A stretch of DNA of 64,000 bases from Leptospiraceae bacterium (GTDB taxonomy: Bacteria > Spirochaetota > Leptospiria > Leptospirales > Leptospiraceae), in assembly GCA_016708435.1 (NCBI GenBank), contig JADJFV010000001.1, positions 62,001 to 126,000 of the forward strand, in the 5' to 3' direction. The position numbers and the translations under genes were made by a program. Positions 27,000 to 36,157 of this stretch are shown one piece after another; within the stretch, counting starts at the first letter, position 1; each line of letters opens with the position of its first letter. The notes below the pieces were generated by a model. The model ran no database searches. It saw only the letters and a program-made list of their open reading frames with translations, and had not been told where the DNA came from.

Positions 27000-28580
27000 C
27001 TATTTCTTATTTGCCAAAACTAATCGAATTCCGTTCAACTTTGTTTCTTCCAAAATTTCCACTGGCAATGAGCCTAGATCAAGTTGAGTTTTGTAATGAG
27101 CGTGAAGCTTTTTAGGGATATCGGCGGATATATAAATATCTTCTGGACTCAGTATTAGCACAAACTTTTCATTAGCCGGAACCTGTCTTAAATATTCCTT
27201 TGCCTCTGCATTTCCAATTAATTTCACATGAATCTTTTCAAAAAAAGACGCCCCCATCCAAATGGAGCTATATAAAGAAGAATGAACGACTAGGCGATCT
27301 GATTTTTTTAAGAAGGCTTGAAAGCTCGCATTTTCTTGGGAGGAATTCCTGAGAATCTTTAATCCTTCTCTTGTAGACAACCAATTTCCATACCCAACTA
27401 ATACCAAGAGGATAACGAGTATCCACCGCTGTCCTTTAGAATTAGAAAGATTCATTTCTTTCAAATAGATACCAAATCCAAGTATGAGCAGATAAAATGG
27501 ACCTTCAATATAACGAAGACCAAAATATCCAACACCACCATACACTGTCACGTATAAAGGAATTATGAATAAGGAAAGCCACCCCGCTACTAGAAATACA
27601 TTTCCTTCTTGAGTTCGTATTTTATTGAACCATCCGAATACGGGGATAAGTAGAATTAGCCAGCAAAGTGGCTGAAACTTAAAGACTCCGACCATCACTT
27701 CATCTCCCCAAATAGCAGCTTTCAATAGCATTAACCGCTTTCCTATGTCTGCCTTCGCGTTTTCATTGAAGTCAATTGATGACACATATCTAAATCCTAG
27801 AGGATGACCGGATACTTGTAAATTGTAAATCACAAAAAGAATTCCTACAATTGTAAATCCTAAGTAAATAAGAAAAGGCTTTTTAAGATTTAAAGTGAAG
27901 AGGAAATAGATCAAACAAAGAATCGAGAAAGTCATTAAAATTTCAAGCCTTAGAATGAAAGCCAACCCAAATAACATTCCTGTTAAAATTAACTGAGAAT
28001 ACGTTGCGTTATCCTCTTTTCCGTATTTCCAAAAGAAATAAAATCCAAGTAAATAGAAAGTTTGAAATGCAGGATTCTCTGTGTAATCCATTGCTGTAAG
28101 TAGCGAGAAAGAAATAAATCCTAACGTCACAATGAATACACGGAAAATATCTATTAGCCCTATTCTTCTTAATATAAAATCGAATAATAAAATATTCCCT
28201 GCATAGAAAAGAAGGGGTAAATATAAGATTAGGTTAAGCGGAAATATTTTTAGAAATACAGAACCTATCCAATAAAAAAAAGGAGGATATTCTAATACGC
28301 ATTTCATTCCTCTTGTCTGAAAAATTGCCCAAGGATAGGAAATTGGAAAATGCTTATATTCTTCATCAAAGCTTTTTCCAGGATAGAGACATTCTAAAGA
28401 AAAAAATCCATTTTCTTTGTATTGCACTGTCTGATAAAGTTTAATCGCACCATCACTTGTAATGTAAAGATTTTTCTTATCCAATTCAAATCTAAATTTA
28501 AAGATGAAAACAATCAGCAGTAGATAGATTAGGTAAGGGATAGTTTCCGTTATACTTTCTTTGTTAAGTTTCATTTTCAT
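27000..28580 (-). CDS. GT-C type (family 39-like) membrane glycosyltransferase
   Basis: The 526-residue protein has about 11 membrane helices. The first periplasmic loop contains TSDGAIKLYQTVQYKENGF, with an acidic residue where GT-C enzymes hold the catalytic Asp, and a VLEYPPFFYWIGS motif follows, as in protein-mannosyl and ArnT-like transferases. The C-terminal 110 residues form a soluble domain. It would transfer a sugar from a lipid-linked donor in the envelope. Donor and acceptor are unknown. ATG starts at codons 1 and 3 are both possible behind the AGGTAG ribosome-binding site. Confidence 0.75.
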   Translation of the reverse strand: MKMKLNKESITETIPYLIYLLLIVFIFKFRFELDKKNLYITSDGAIKLYQTVQYKENGFFSLECLYPGKSFDEEYKHFPISYPWAIFQTRGMKCVLEYPPFFYWIGSVFLKIFPLNLILYLPLLFYAGNILLFDFILRRIGLIDIFRVFIVTLGFISFSLLTAMDYTENPAFQTFYLLGFYFFWKYGKEDNATYSQLILTGMLFGLAFILRLEILMTFSILCLIYFLFTLNLKKPFLIYLGFTIVGILFVIYNLQVSGHPLGFRYVSSIDFNENAKADIGKRLMLLKAAIWGDEVMVGVFKFQPLCWLILLIPVFGWFNKIRTQEGNVFLVAGWLSLFIIPLYVTVYGGVGYFGLRYIEGPFYLLILGFGIYLKEMNLSNSKGQRWILVILLVLVGYGNWLSTREGLKILRNSSQENASFQAFLKKSDRLVVHSSLYSSIWMGASFFEKIHVKLIGNAEAKEYLRQVPANEKFVLILSPEDIYISADIPKKLHAHYKTQLDLGSLPVEILEETKLNGIRLVLANKK

Positions 28581-28809
28581 TCTACCTAGTAGTTTTTATT
28601 CGCCTTATTTTTACTTAATCTAGGTCCTCTCTTTTTTTCCAACAAAATATCGGCTTTGCCTTTCTCTTCGTTATTATTCCTTAGCATTCTTAATTTATTA
28701 GTAAGTCGTCTTTTTTAGAGAGATAGGAGTCTTCTCAAAAATTATTATTTCCCTGTTCAAGTAATCAGTTTATTCCAAACTACATTGACTGGATCGTTTT
28801 TATAACTAC

Positions 28810-30897
28810 TTGCTCCACATTTTTCTTAAAAGAAAACTTGACTCAAAAGGAATCAAAACTTACTTTGAATTGAGTAAAAAGGGTATGGTAGGAATTATTT
28901 TTCAGGCATGGTTTATATTATTTATAAGCCTATACCTATACTTTAATGACGCACAACCAAACTTAGTTAAAGAATTATCTGCTAACACCCTCATGGTTTC
29001 CGTCCTATTTCTATTCTGGCAAAAAAAAAAAATTAAAGGTCTTGATTCCTATTTTTTCATTTTCTCTTCTCTTAGTTTAATTCTTTATACTTCCATCACG
29101 GGTATGATTTTTTTGCCCGACTCTCTCGTTGCTCGTCAAAAGCTTTATCTAAGATTTGTATTTTATTTCTCTGTTGGATTGTTCTTACTTCTGTATAAGC
29201 TCGGTATCAATAAAAGAATTCTCATTTTTTACACCGTTATCGCTTCTTCTCATATTTTCCTTTACCGATATCATTACTCGTCCATTGCCATTTTATTTTA
29301 TCTCGTTGCAAACCTATCTCTCTTAAAGAAATTTAGTTTAAACAAACAAAACGTTTTTGATTTATTAGTTTTTTTACTGTTTACCGCCTCCCTGACATCT
29401 ACTTATACTTCATTTTTTTACAATGGCACCAATGCAGTTTTTGGATTCTTTCACTTACTCTCTGGTATAATTTTATATCTCTATTTTAAATACCTAGAAG
29501 ACGAAGAGGAAATAATCAAAATTATCCGATTCAATCATTTGTTCTACGGAATTTGTTTAGCACTTTATAGCATATTCATCTTGATCTATATCTTCTCCCA
29601 TGATTTCAATCCAAACTTTTCCCTCAGTATTGGTGGATTTCATGTCAGCAACATTGGTAGCATGATAGCTGTAAATTTTCCCGCTATCATAGTAGTCTAC
29701 CTTTTCTTTAACGACACAAACAAAGTGAAAGCTTCCTATATCGCGATAATATTACTTTCCTTTGTTGTTCTTTATTATACGCATTCGAGAGCTTCTACTT
29801 TGGGGGTAATAACTAGTAGTCTATTTATTGGAATCTATTACATCAAATTCGGTAAAGATAAAAAAACAAATCTTATCCCAATCTTATTATTTCTCGTTGC
29901 TTTTGTGGTTATTTTTATTGGTAAAAAAGTATTTCAATCCGATGTTTTTAACACTGGTTCGCTCATTGCACGTAAATCTATCTGGGAAGCCTATACAGAT
30001 CGTGTCCTCAATCATTCTATTCTATTTGGCTTTGGTTCGAATAATGAGTTTTTTAATACTTTTCTTCCTATCAACTACCTCTCCGAAAAAGTAATTGATG
30101 ATCTAAAATATTACTTCAATAATTTTCAAGCCAATCCACACGCACATAATCTATACATTCAGTTTTTTTATAACTACGGTCTTTACGGTTTATTAATATT
30201 AACTGGTATTCTCCTCTCCACTTTTGCCCTTTTAGCAAAAAAGCTAATTCGAAATGATCTTACTTTAAATGAAATATTGGCTTACTCGGTATTATCTTCT
30301 ATATTCTTTCAAGAAATCTTTGATTATACCATGCTCGATGCTATGACTTTTTTTCCGACTGCCTTTGCTCTTGGAATTATTTCGCGTTATTCGTTTCAAC
30401 TAAACTCTGTTCACAATCTAAAAAGTTTCTCTACCATCAATATTAACATTATCTACGCACTTCAATTCTTTATCGCAATTTTTATTTCTATGGTTGGGTT
30501 TAATCTATGCGTCTCTGAGAAAGTAAAAATACTTTTTAAAAATGAATTCACCATCGACAATTTTTCCAATCTTAAGTTCAAAGACAATTCTAGTTTTTCT
30601 GAAACAAAGCTAAAAACATTCCGTCGATTAGACACTCTCTATCTTCCCATCAATCTTGACGATAAAAAGGAACAATTTTCAGGACAAGTTTACTTAGAAG
30701 CCTATAAGATTCAAAAGGAAAAGAAAGATTTATACTTAGCCGAAAAGAATTTTCAAAAATGTATCTTAATCTTTCCGAATTCTGCAGTCTGTTACAAAAA
30801 GCTTGAAGAAATTGAACTTCTAAAAGAAAATCCAGACGCGGCTAATGGCTACAATAAGAAATACAAAGACAACGATCCTTTCGGTCTTGTAAATTAA
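28810..30897 (+). CDS. O-antigen ligase/polymerase (Wzy_C) family membrane protein
   Basis: The protein (695 residues from TTG at 28810) has about 12 membrane helices. The Wzy_C signature is visible: THSRASTLGV in a central helix and the large periplasmic loop with ARKSIWEAYTDRVLNHSILFGFG and ANPHAHNLYIQFFYNYGL, where Arg and His residues are known to be needed in WaaL/Wzy enzymes. A 150-residue soluble C-terminal tail contains a short TPR-like helix pair (residues 630-680). The start is uncertain: TTG at 28810 has no Shine-Dalgarno sequence and the first ATG is at 28885. It likely polymerises or ligates surface polysaccharide, in keeping with the divergent GT-C gene. Confidence 0.8.
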   Translation: MLHIFLKRKLDSKGIKTYFELSKKGMVGIIFQAWFILFISLYLYFNDAQPNLVKELSANTLMVSVLFLFWQKKKIKGLDSYFFIFSSLSLILYTSITGMIFLPDSLVARQKLYLRFVFYFSVGLFLLLYKLGINKRILIFYTVIASSHIFLYRYHYSSIAILFYLVANLSLLKKFSLNKQNVFDLLVFLLFTASLTSTYTSFFYNGTNAVFGFFHLLSGIILYLYFKYLEDEEEIIKIIRFNHLFYGICLALYSIFILIYIFSHDFNPNFSLSIGGFHVSNIGSMIAVNFPAIIVVYLFFNDTNKVKASYIAIILLSFVVLYYTHSRASTLGVITSSLFIGIYYIKFGKDKKTNLIPILLFLVAFVVIFIGKKVFQSDVFNTGSLIARKSIWEAYTDRVLNHSILFGFGSNNEFFNTFLPINYLSEKVIDDLKYYFNNFQANPHAHNLYIQFFYNYGLYGLLILTGILLSTFALLAKKLIRNDLTLNEILAYSVLSSIFFQEIFDYTMLDAMTFFPTAFALGIISRYSFQLNSVHNLKSFSTININIIYALQFFIAIFISMVGFNLCVSEKVKILFKNEFTIDNFSNLKFKDNSSFSETKLKTFRRLDTLYLPINLDDKKEQFSGQVYLEAYKIQKEKKDLYLAEKNFQKCILIFPNSAVCYKKLEEIELLKENPDAANGYNKKYKDNDPFGLVN

Positions 30898-30960
30898 TAT
30901 TTTTAAGTTCATGACAGAAACTCAGCTTCTTTCTAACCTGGTGTAGTTAGGGAGCTTTCA

Positions 30961-31398
30961 ATGAAAAAAATACTCATCCTCTTAGGAGCATTCTTTCTTA
31001 TGTTTAATTGTGCAGGAACAAGACCTACTAATCTCGGCGTCAATGGGGGCAAACTAATAGTTTGTCCTAATACACCAAATTGCGTTTCGAGTCAGGCAGA
31101 CTCTTCCGATTCTCATTATATTCCCCCGTATAAATATACCACTGATCTGTCAGTTGCTTATGCACAATTAAAATCGGTTGTCGAAAAACAAGATAGAGTT
31201 ACTATAATCTCAACTGCGGATAATTACTTGAATGCGGAATTCAAATCCAGACTCATGGGTTTTGTTGATGATGTAGAGTTCTACTTTGATGATATGAGTA
31301 AGACTGTTCATATTCGCTCTGCCTCTAGATTAGGCAAAGGCGATTTGAACGTTAACCGTAAACGTATGGAATCCATCCGCGAACAATTAAATTGGTAA
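30961..31398 (+). CDS. DUF1499 lipoprotein
   Basis: This 145-residue protein has a lipobox (LMFNCAGT, Cys near residue 17) and then the DUF1499 signature CPNTPNCVSSQA, followed by a segment that ends in LMGFVDDVEFYFD and HIRSASRLGKGDLNVNRKRME. These motifs are highly conserved in the family, whose function is unknown. It stands 63 bases after the Wzy-like gene and is convergent with the DUF2339 gene. Confidence 0.9.
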   Translation: MKKILILLGAFFLMFNCAGTRPTNLGVNGGKLIVCPNTPNCVSSQADSSDSHYIPPYKYTTDLSVAYAQLKSVVEKQDRVTIISTADNYLNAEFKSRLMGFVDDVEFYFDDMSKTVHIRSASRLGKGDLNVNRKRMESIREQLNW

Positions 31399-31407
31399 TC
31401 AGCTACC

Positions 31408-34400
31408 CTAACTTACTGTTTCATTCTCTTTTTTTTCTAAGTCTAGCTCTGTCCTATAACGTCTCAAAATCGTGAACGCAGGGTAAATCATTAGCAATAG
31501 TCCAATTCCAAAAACTCCTCTTATGATCCAGGAAGATACAGGAGGCTCCATCATGGAATAAGCAAATTCAGGATTTACTTTGTGTTCCCCTACTTTTAAA
31601 CTTACATGTTTTAGTTTTTCATCGTAGGTTGTCTTCATATCAAATTCAGGAGATCGAACATATTCATTTCCATAATACAATAATAGCGGATGAGATTCAT
31701 CGACTATAGATGATTTTGGAATTTCAAATACAATCTCTTCCATTTCTGAATAGGCTTCTATAGATTTAAGAGTGAGCGGCTTATCTTCCTTATTCACTAT
31801 AATAATTTTTAACTCTCCGCCTCGATACGATGGCAATTCAATGTTATGCTCTCCCTTATCCTCTTGTCTTTTATAAATCACAGTGTCCGCAACAGAAACA
31901 AATTCTTTAGTCGCTGGATCTTTTTGCAAAATTTCTACAGATCTAGAATACTTTGGCTCATCAAAATTTAATACCATTCTACTCATCGCTTTATGCGTAG
32001 GATTATCATAATAATACACACTTGCCTGTTTATCTGAATCCGCTCTATTTACCAAGTCTTCCATTTTAATATCCAATTTATATTCAGCCTTCTCTCTAAT
32101 CCCTGAATACAATGCACCTGTAATTTCAAATTTATGCTTTGAGTCAAACTCTAGGCGGGCATAACGATATTTGCCTGAGCGAAATTTGATTCGATTGATT
32201 TTGCCTGACGCTTGATCATCGTAATAATTATAAATCGAAGCACTCACCGACTCTTGCCAATCATTAGGCTCATTCCCAAGAGATACATATACTCCGGTTT
32301 CATATTTTTCACTTCCTGCAATTTCAATCTCCGTATATTCTGTTTTGGCAGGCGGCTCTTCAAACTTTAATACATAGACCATTCCATTAGAAGTTACGTT
32401 ATCATAAATTATAGTCGGTGTAGTCTTACCAGTCTTACCCGCAGCAACAGTAACTCGCCTATGAAAGAAAGGAACTAGCTCTTTCTCGTAAACAAGTCGT
32501 AAATCAGACGTCCCATGAAAGCGCGCAATTTCTTCTGTGAGACGAATCTTTCCATAAATATTATTTTCATCGTTCACCAATTCTTTAGTTAAACCATTTA
32601 CTTCTGCAAAGTATTTGTATCCATTATTCTTAAATGGATCCGCAGAAAGATTATCAGAAGAGAACATTGCCATGAGCAGAAGAGGAAAAGCAGTTAGTTT
32701 TAAAATTTGATTCACGTTGATTTTATCCTTATATTTTTGATAAATGATGCTTAATAAAACAAGACCGATTCCAAGCGAGAAGCCAGCAATAATTCGAACC
32801 ACGATGCTCATTGTCCAAATATCATATAAATAGAATTTGGAAATAAGAACAACTCCGAGGATAATACCCGTAAGCCTAAAAGAACGATAAGAAAACTTAA
32901 ATCCCGGAATCAGAAGTGCAATCATATAAAAGGCAATTACATAGGAGTAACTTAGATTGCGATAATATGTATCTGAGACTAGATAGTGAACTTCGACAAG
33001 ACTACCAAGAATTAGAGTAAAGAGTGCAGCAAATACAAACCCTACAATTGATTTGTGGATTGGATTCTTCTTTTGAATCTGGTATGTGAATAAAAGAAAG
33101 AGTGTCGCCAGAACAAAAAGTCCGAACCGAGTGTTTAGCACAAAATAAATCTGTCTGTCGAAAGCACTCTCCACAAAATAAAGACGAATAAGAGCAAGAA
33201 ACCATGGTATAATGGAAATTGCAATATAAGCCTTATTTCTAAAAGATGCGCCAACTGCTGATAAGCCGCCTGCAAATAGAATCCAGGAGACAGTAATCCA
33301 ATGTCCTTGTGAAAAATTGGAAATGGAAGCAAATAAGATAGCAATCCAGGACAAAAATAACACAGCTGAAAGAGAAATCTTCGGACTACTTGTTGCTTCT
33401 AATACTGGAAGAGAATACTTTTCAAAAACTTTCAGAAATCCAACCAATAGAAATGCCTGAAACAATAAAAAATGTGCAGTCAACTTAGGGTAGAATACAT
33501 CTACCACCCAGAATCCAAATCCAGCAAAAGTAATAACTAGAAGTAAAGTCAAAATCGGACTAGAAATATCCATTGCCTTTCGAAGCCTAGGCATTAGGTA
33601 AATCTCCCGCATTCCAAAAATAAGAAACATTGCAGAAAGATACAGAAGCGGCGGGGTGGGGCTACTATTGATTAAACTCTTTTCTGCCCATCCCGAAAAA
33701 ATAACACAATTCGCTAGAAATATTAGATAAGGAGAAACTCTCCAGCTATTTGTTTGACTAATGTAATAAAACACAAGATTTACAACTGTCAAATACACAA
33801 ACAAGAATCGATAAGAATTCTCTCCCGAAGAAAGTAAGATTGGTGCGAGAATAGATCCAATCAAGCTAAATATATAAAGAACTTGTAGATTTGTTTTTCC
33901 TGCAAGCAAAGCTGTGCCCACACTTAAAACTGTAAAAGCGGCAAATGCCTCTTTTGCGTTAATGAGGTCATAGTAGTAATAGGCTCCATAGAGACTCAGA
34001 TATAAGATAGTAATCCCAGTTCCAATGATTGGCTCGGGGACAATATGCATTTTGCGCTTTGCCAGAAATAAGCCAATCATAATGATCGTAAATCCAATGC
34101 CAAGTCCAATAAAGATTCTACCTGATTCATTGATCCAGTGATTGTCAAACGCAAATTTTACAAACCAAATGAAGGCAAGAATTATAGCAGATAATCCTAA
34201 TTTGCCCAAAATATTTCCACCGAGCAAAACCTCCCAATCAAAACTGCGAGGAGGTTTTGTAGGCTTTATTGGCTCTGTTACTTTCGGAGTAATTATATTT
34301 GGTTTATAATCAGGTTTCGCAATTTGAACTGTTGCGTCGCTAGAAGATAACTTGCTTAGCTCGGATTTGATCGAACTGAGTTCTCTTTCGAGCATATCTA

Positions 34401-34440
34401 CTCTTTGGTTTAGTTTATCTAAACTTTCTTTATCTGCCAT
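31408..34440 (-). CDS. DUF2339 membrane protein with DUF3999-like C-terminal domain
   Basis: The 1010-residue protein starts with a coiled coil (residues 5-50: SLDKLNQRVDMLERELSSIKSEL). About 20 or more membrane helices follow, beginning with the DUF2339 signature FDWEVLLGGNILGKLGLSAIILA. From about residue 615 the chain is soluble and rich in beta strands, with one final membrane helix near 980. The soluble part resembles DUF3999, which in many genomes is a separate neighbour of the DUF2339 gene; here the two appear fused. Function is unknown, probably envelope-associated. The fusion reading is inferred from memory of both families. Confidence 0.75.
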   Translation of the reverse strand: MADKESLDKLNQRVDMLERELSSIKSELSKLSSSDATVQIAKPDYKPNIITPKVTEPIKPTKPPRSFDWEVLLGGNILGKLGLSAIILAFIWFVKFAFDNHWINESGRIFIGLGIGFTIIMIGLFLAKRKMHIVPEPIIGTGITILYLSLYGAYYYYDLINAKEAFAAFTVLSVGTALLAGKTNLQVLYIFSLIGSILAPILLSSGENSYRFLFVYLTVVNLVFYYISQTNSWRVSPYLIFLANCVIFSGWAEKSLINSSPTPPLLYLSAMFLIFGMREIYLMPRLRKAMDISSPILTLLLVITFAGFGFWVVDVFYPKLTAHFLLFQAFLLVGFLKVFEKYSLPVLEATSSPKISLSAVLFLSWIAILFASISNFSQGHWITVSWILFAGGLSAVGASFRNKAYIAISIIPWFLALIRLYFVESAFDRQIYFVLNTRFGLFVLATLFLLFTYQIQKKNPIHKSIVGFVFAALFTLILGSLVEVHYLVSDTYYRNLSYSYVIAFYMIALLIPGFKFSYRSFRLTGIILGVVLISKFYLYDIWTMSIVVRIIAGFSLGIGLVLLSIIYQKYKDKINVNQILKLTAFPLLLMAMFSSDNLSADPFKNNGYKYFAEVNGLTKELVNDENNIYGKIRLTEEIARFHGTSDLRLVYEKELVPFFHRRVTVAAGKTGKTTPTIIYDNVTSNGMVYVLKFEEPPAKTEYTEIEIAGSEKYETGVYVSLGNEPNDWQESVSASIYNYYDDQASGKINRIKFRSGKYRYARLEFDSKHKFEITGALYSGIREKAEYKLDIKMEDLVNRADSDKQASVYYYDNPTHKAMSRMVLNFDEPKYSRSVEILQKDPATKEFVSVADTVIYKRQEDKGEHNIELPSYRGGELKIIIVNKEDKPLTLKSIEAYSEMEEIVFEIPKSSIVDESHPLLLYYGNEYVRSPEFDMKTTYDEKLKHVSLKVGEHKVNPEFAYSMMEPPVSSWIIRGVFGIGLLLMIYPAFTILRRYRTELDLEKKENETVS

Positions 34441-34585
34441 AGATGCACAGTTTGGTTTTTATTTTGATTAGAGCAAGAATTTTTCTAAATTCTTGAATGC
34501 TTCTCAATTAAATTAGAAAAGCACAGAGAAATGGCAGAGAGGAAGACGTAATTTATTTCTCTCTGCTATTCATTTATAGGAAGGA

Positions 34586-35260
34586 TTATAATTCGGTAAG
34601 GTGCGTTTTCGTATTTTCTTGTTTGTCCGTTTCGCCTTTTTGTAGATAGCTATCCATTCTGAAAATCGTATTAGTGATAACTAAATCAATTGCTTTCAAA
34701 GCAACTAGCTTTACTTCTGGTGCCATGTTGTTATAATTCTCAATCATATCAACGCCCTTCATCTTGCTATCAAACTGATCTACTTTAATCTTTATACTAG
34801 CAAAATCACCTGGAGCAAACGTAAGAGTGCGAACAACTGAGTGTAAGTCATTGCTTAATCTTTTCTTGCTAGAAACAATTTTTACTTCTTTTGTTTTTTC
34901 TTCTTTAAAGGAAAATTCAATATGACGAGCGGATACTATTAGCACTCCGTTATCTTTAGTAATGTTTGGAGCTTCATCATGAATTGAAACTTTCTCTTTC
35001 AAGTTCTTGTTTATTTCTGCAACTTTTGCTTGCAGTTTTTCTAGGCGAGAAATTTTCTCTGTGATGCTTTTTTCCAAAGAGCTTAAGTTTTGATAAACAC
35101 CGTTTGTGTGATTGCTATTTGCAGGTGGAGTCACAAGTTCACTACCTTGGGAAGATTGGGGCTCTTTTCTCGCACTGGAATTGGAACTACTACCCGGGCT
35201 CTGTGCAAGGAGCAAACCGGTTGAAAATATATAAATTAAAATGGTAATTCTAGATAGCAT
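34586..35260 (-). CDS. Exported coiled-coil protein of unknown function
   Basis: I do not recognise the family. The 224-residue protein has a signal peptide (LLLAQ/SPG, about residue 20), a Ser-rich linker (22-50) and a coiled coil (60-95: LEKSITEKISRLEKLQAKVAEINKNL). The mostly polar remainder contains ARHIEFSFKEEKTKEVKIVSSKK. No Cys follows the signal, so it is probably periplasmic. A strong GGAGG Shine-Dalgarno sequence precedes the ATG. It lies 146 bases upstream of nothing on its strand except the DUF2339 gene. Confidence 0.6.
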   Translation of the reverse strand: MLSRITILIYIFSTGLLLAQSPGSSSNSSARKEPQSSQGSELVTPPANSNHTNGVYQNLSSLEKSITEKISRLEKLQAKVAEINKNLKEKVSIHDEAPNITKDNGVLIVSARHIEFSFKEEKTKEVKIVSSKKRLSNDLHSVVRTLTFAPGDFASIKIKVDQFDSKMKGVDMIENYNNMAPEVKLVALKAIDLVITNTIFRMDSYLQKGETDKQENTKTHLTEL

Positions 35261-35641
35261 TCGCTACCTCCTATTAGTCATATTTGACTATTTTTTTTCA
35301 AATTTGCGAAAGGAATTCTGAATAAAGAAATAATTTATTTCCAAAATTTATCCCTACCCTACTAACCATTTCAGCTACTTATACCATTTCTTTAAAACAT
35401 GAGCTCTTTTCAATATAAATATATATCAAAGTTTGCCTTTAAAACAAAGAATGAGACTAAGAAAACAGTTGAGTATAAGCTATCTAGAACTGACCTTCAA
35501 GCCACATAGAAGCCAAATTCGGCTCGAACATTGCTTCTACGTTAGTTATAGATAGCGGAAAGGATAATATTCCTACGTATAAATACATTCAGTATGGCTT
35601 TTCTGATTGAAAGTTTATTTTTAATTTTAAGAATTAAAGCT
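35261..35641. other. Intergenic region without recognisable content
   Basis: These 381 AT-rich bases separate the exported coiled-coil gene (minus) from the decayed Uma2 gene (plus). I see no ORF, tRNA, strong hairpin or repeat related to others in the window. It must contain the promoter of the minus-strand gene. Confidence 0.5.
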
Positions 35642-36120
35642 ATGATTGTAATGTTAGAAATGGAATTTCCTAAATAGGTGGGTAAAAAAGTTTCTGCTGA
35701 TGACTATTTCGCACTAGAAAACGATGGATACAAGTATGAGATAATCGAAGGGGTTATGCAGTTGTCCCCTAGTCCTAATTTTGAACATTCGAATAAAAGT
35801 TTTTCCTTTCATGGATTACTTTATAATTATTTAAGAAAAAAGAAAATTATTCTTTCATCCAAAAGCATATCTTTGGAGCACCCGATATGGTTTGCGAAAT
35901 TCTTTCCGACTCCACCCGGAAAAATGATTTAATAAATAAGTCAGAGCGCTATTTAAAAAATGGAATCAAAGAATACTGGATCATAGACTTACTTTCTAAA
36001 AAAGTTATACTCAGAAAAAATCGAAATTCCACTTGGCTTGAAGAATCTTCGAATACTTTACAAAGTGAAGTCCTAGTAGGATTCACTTTTGATACAAAAG
36101 AATTTTTCGAAGAGGATTAA
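35642..36120 (+). pseudogene. Decayed Uma2-family (DUF820) nuclease gene
   Basis: The frame begins ATG at 35642 or 35651 and runs into an in-frame TAG at 35675-35677. It then encodes SADDYFALENDGYKYEIIEGVMQLSPSPNFEH, the N-terminal signature of Uma2 PD-(D/E)XK proteins. After about 35880 the family match moves to another frame: FGAPDMVCEILSDSTRKNDLINKSERYLKNGIKEYWIIDL. The middle segment of the family, with the PDI catalytic Asp, seems to be deleted. So there are a stop, a frameshift and an internal deletion, and the gene cannot give a normal product. Uma2 genes are commonly multi-copy and mobile. Confidence 0.85.
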
Positions 36121-36157
36121 ATAGATGGATTTACCTATACTCTAATCCTGCTACCGG

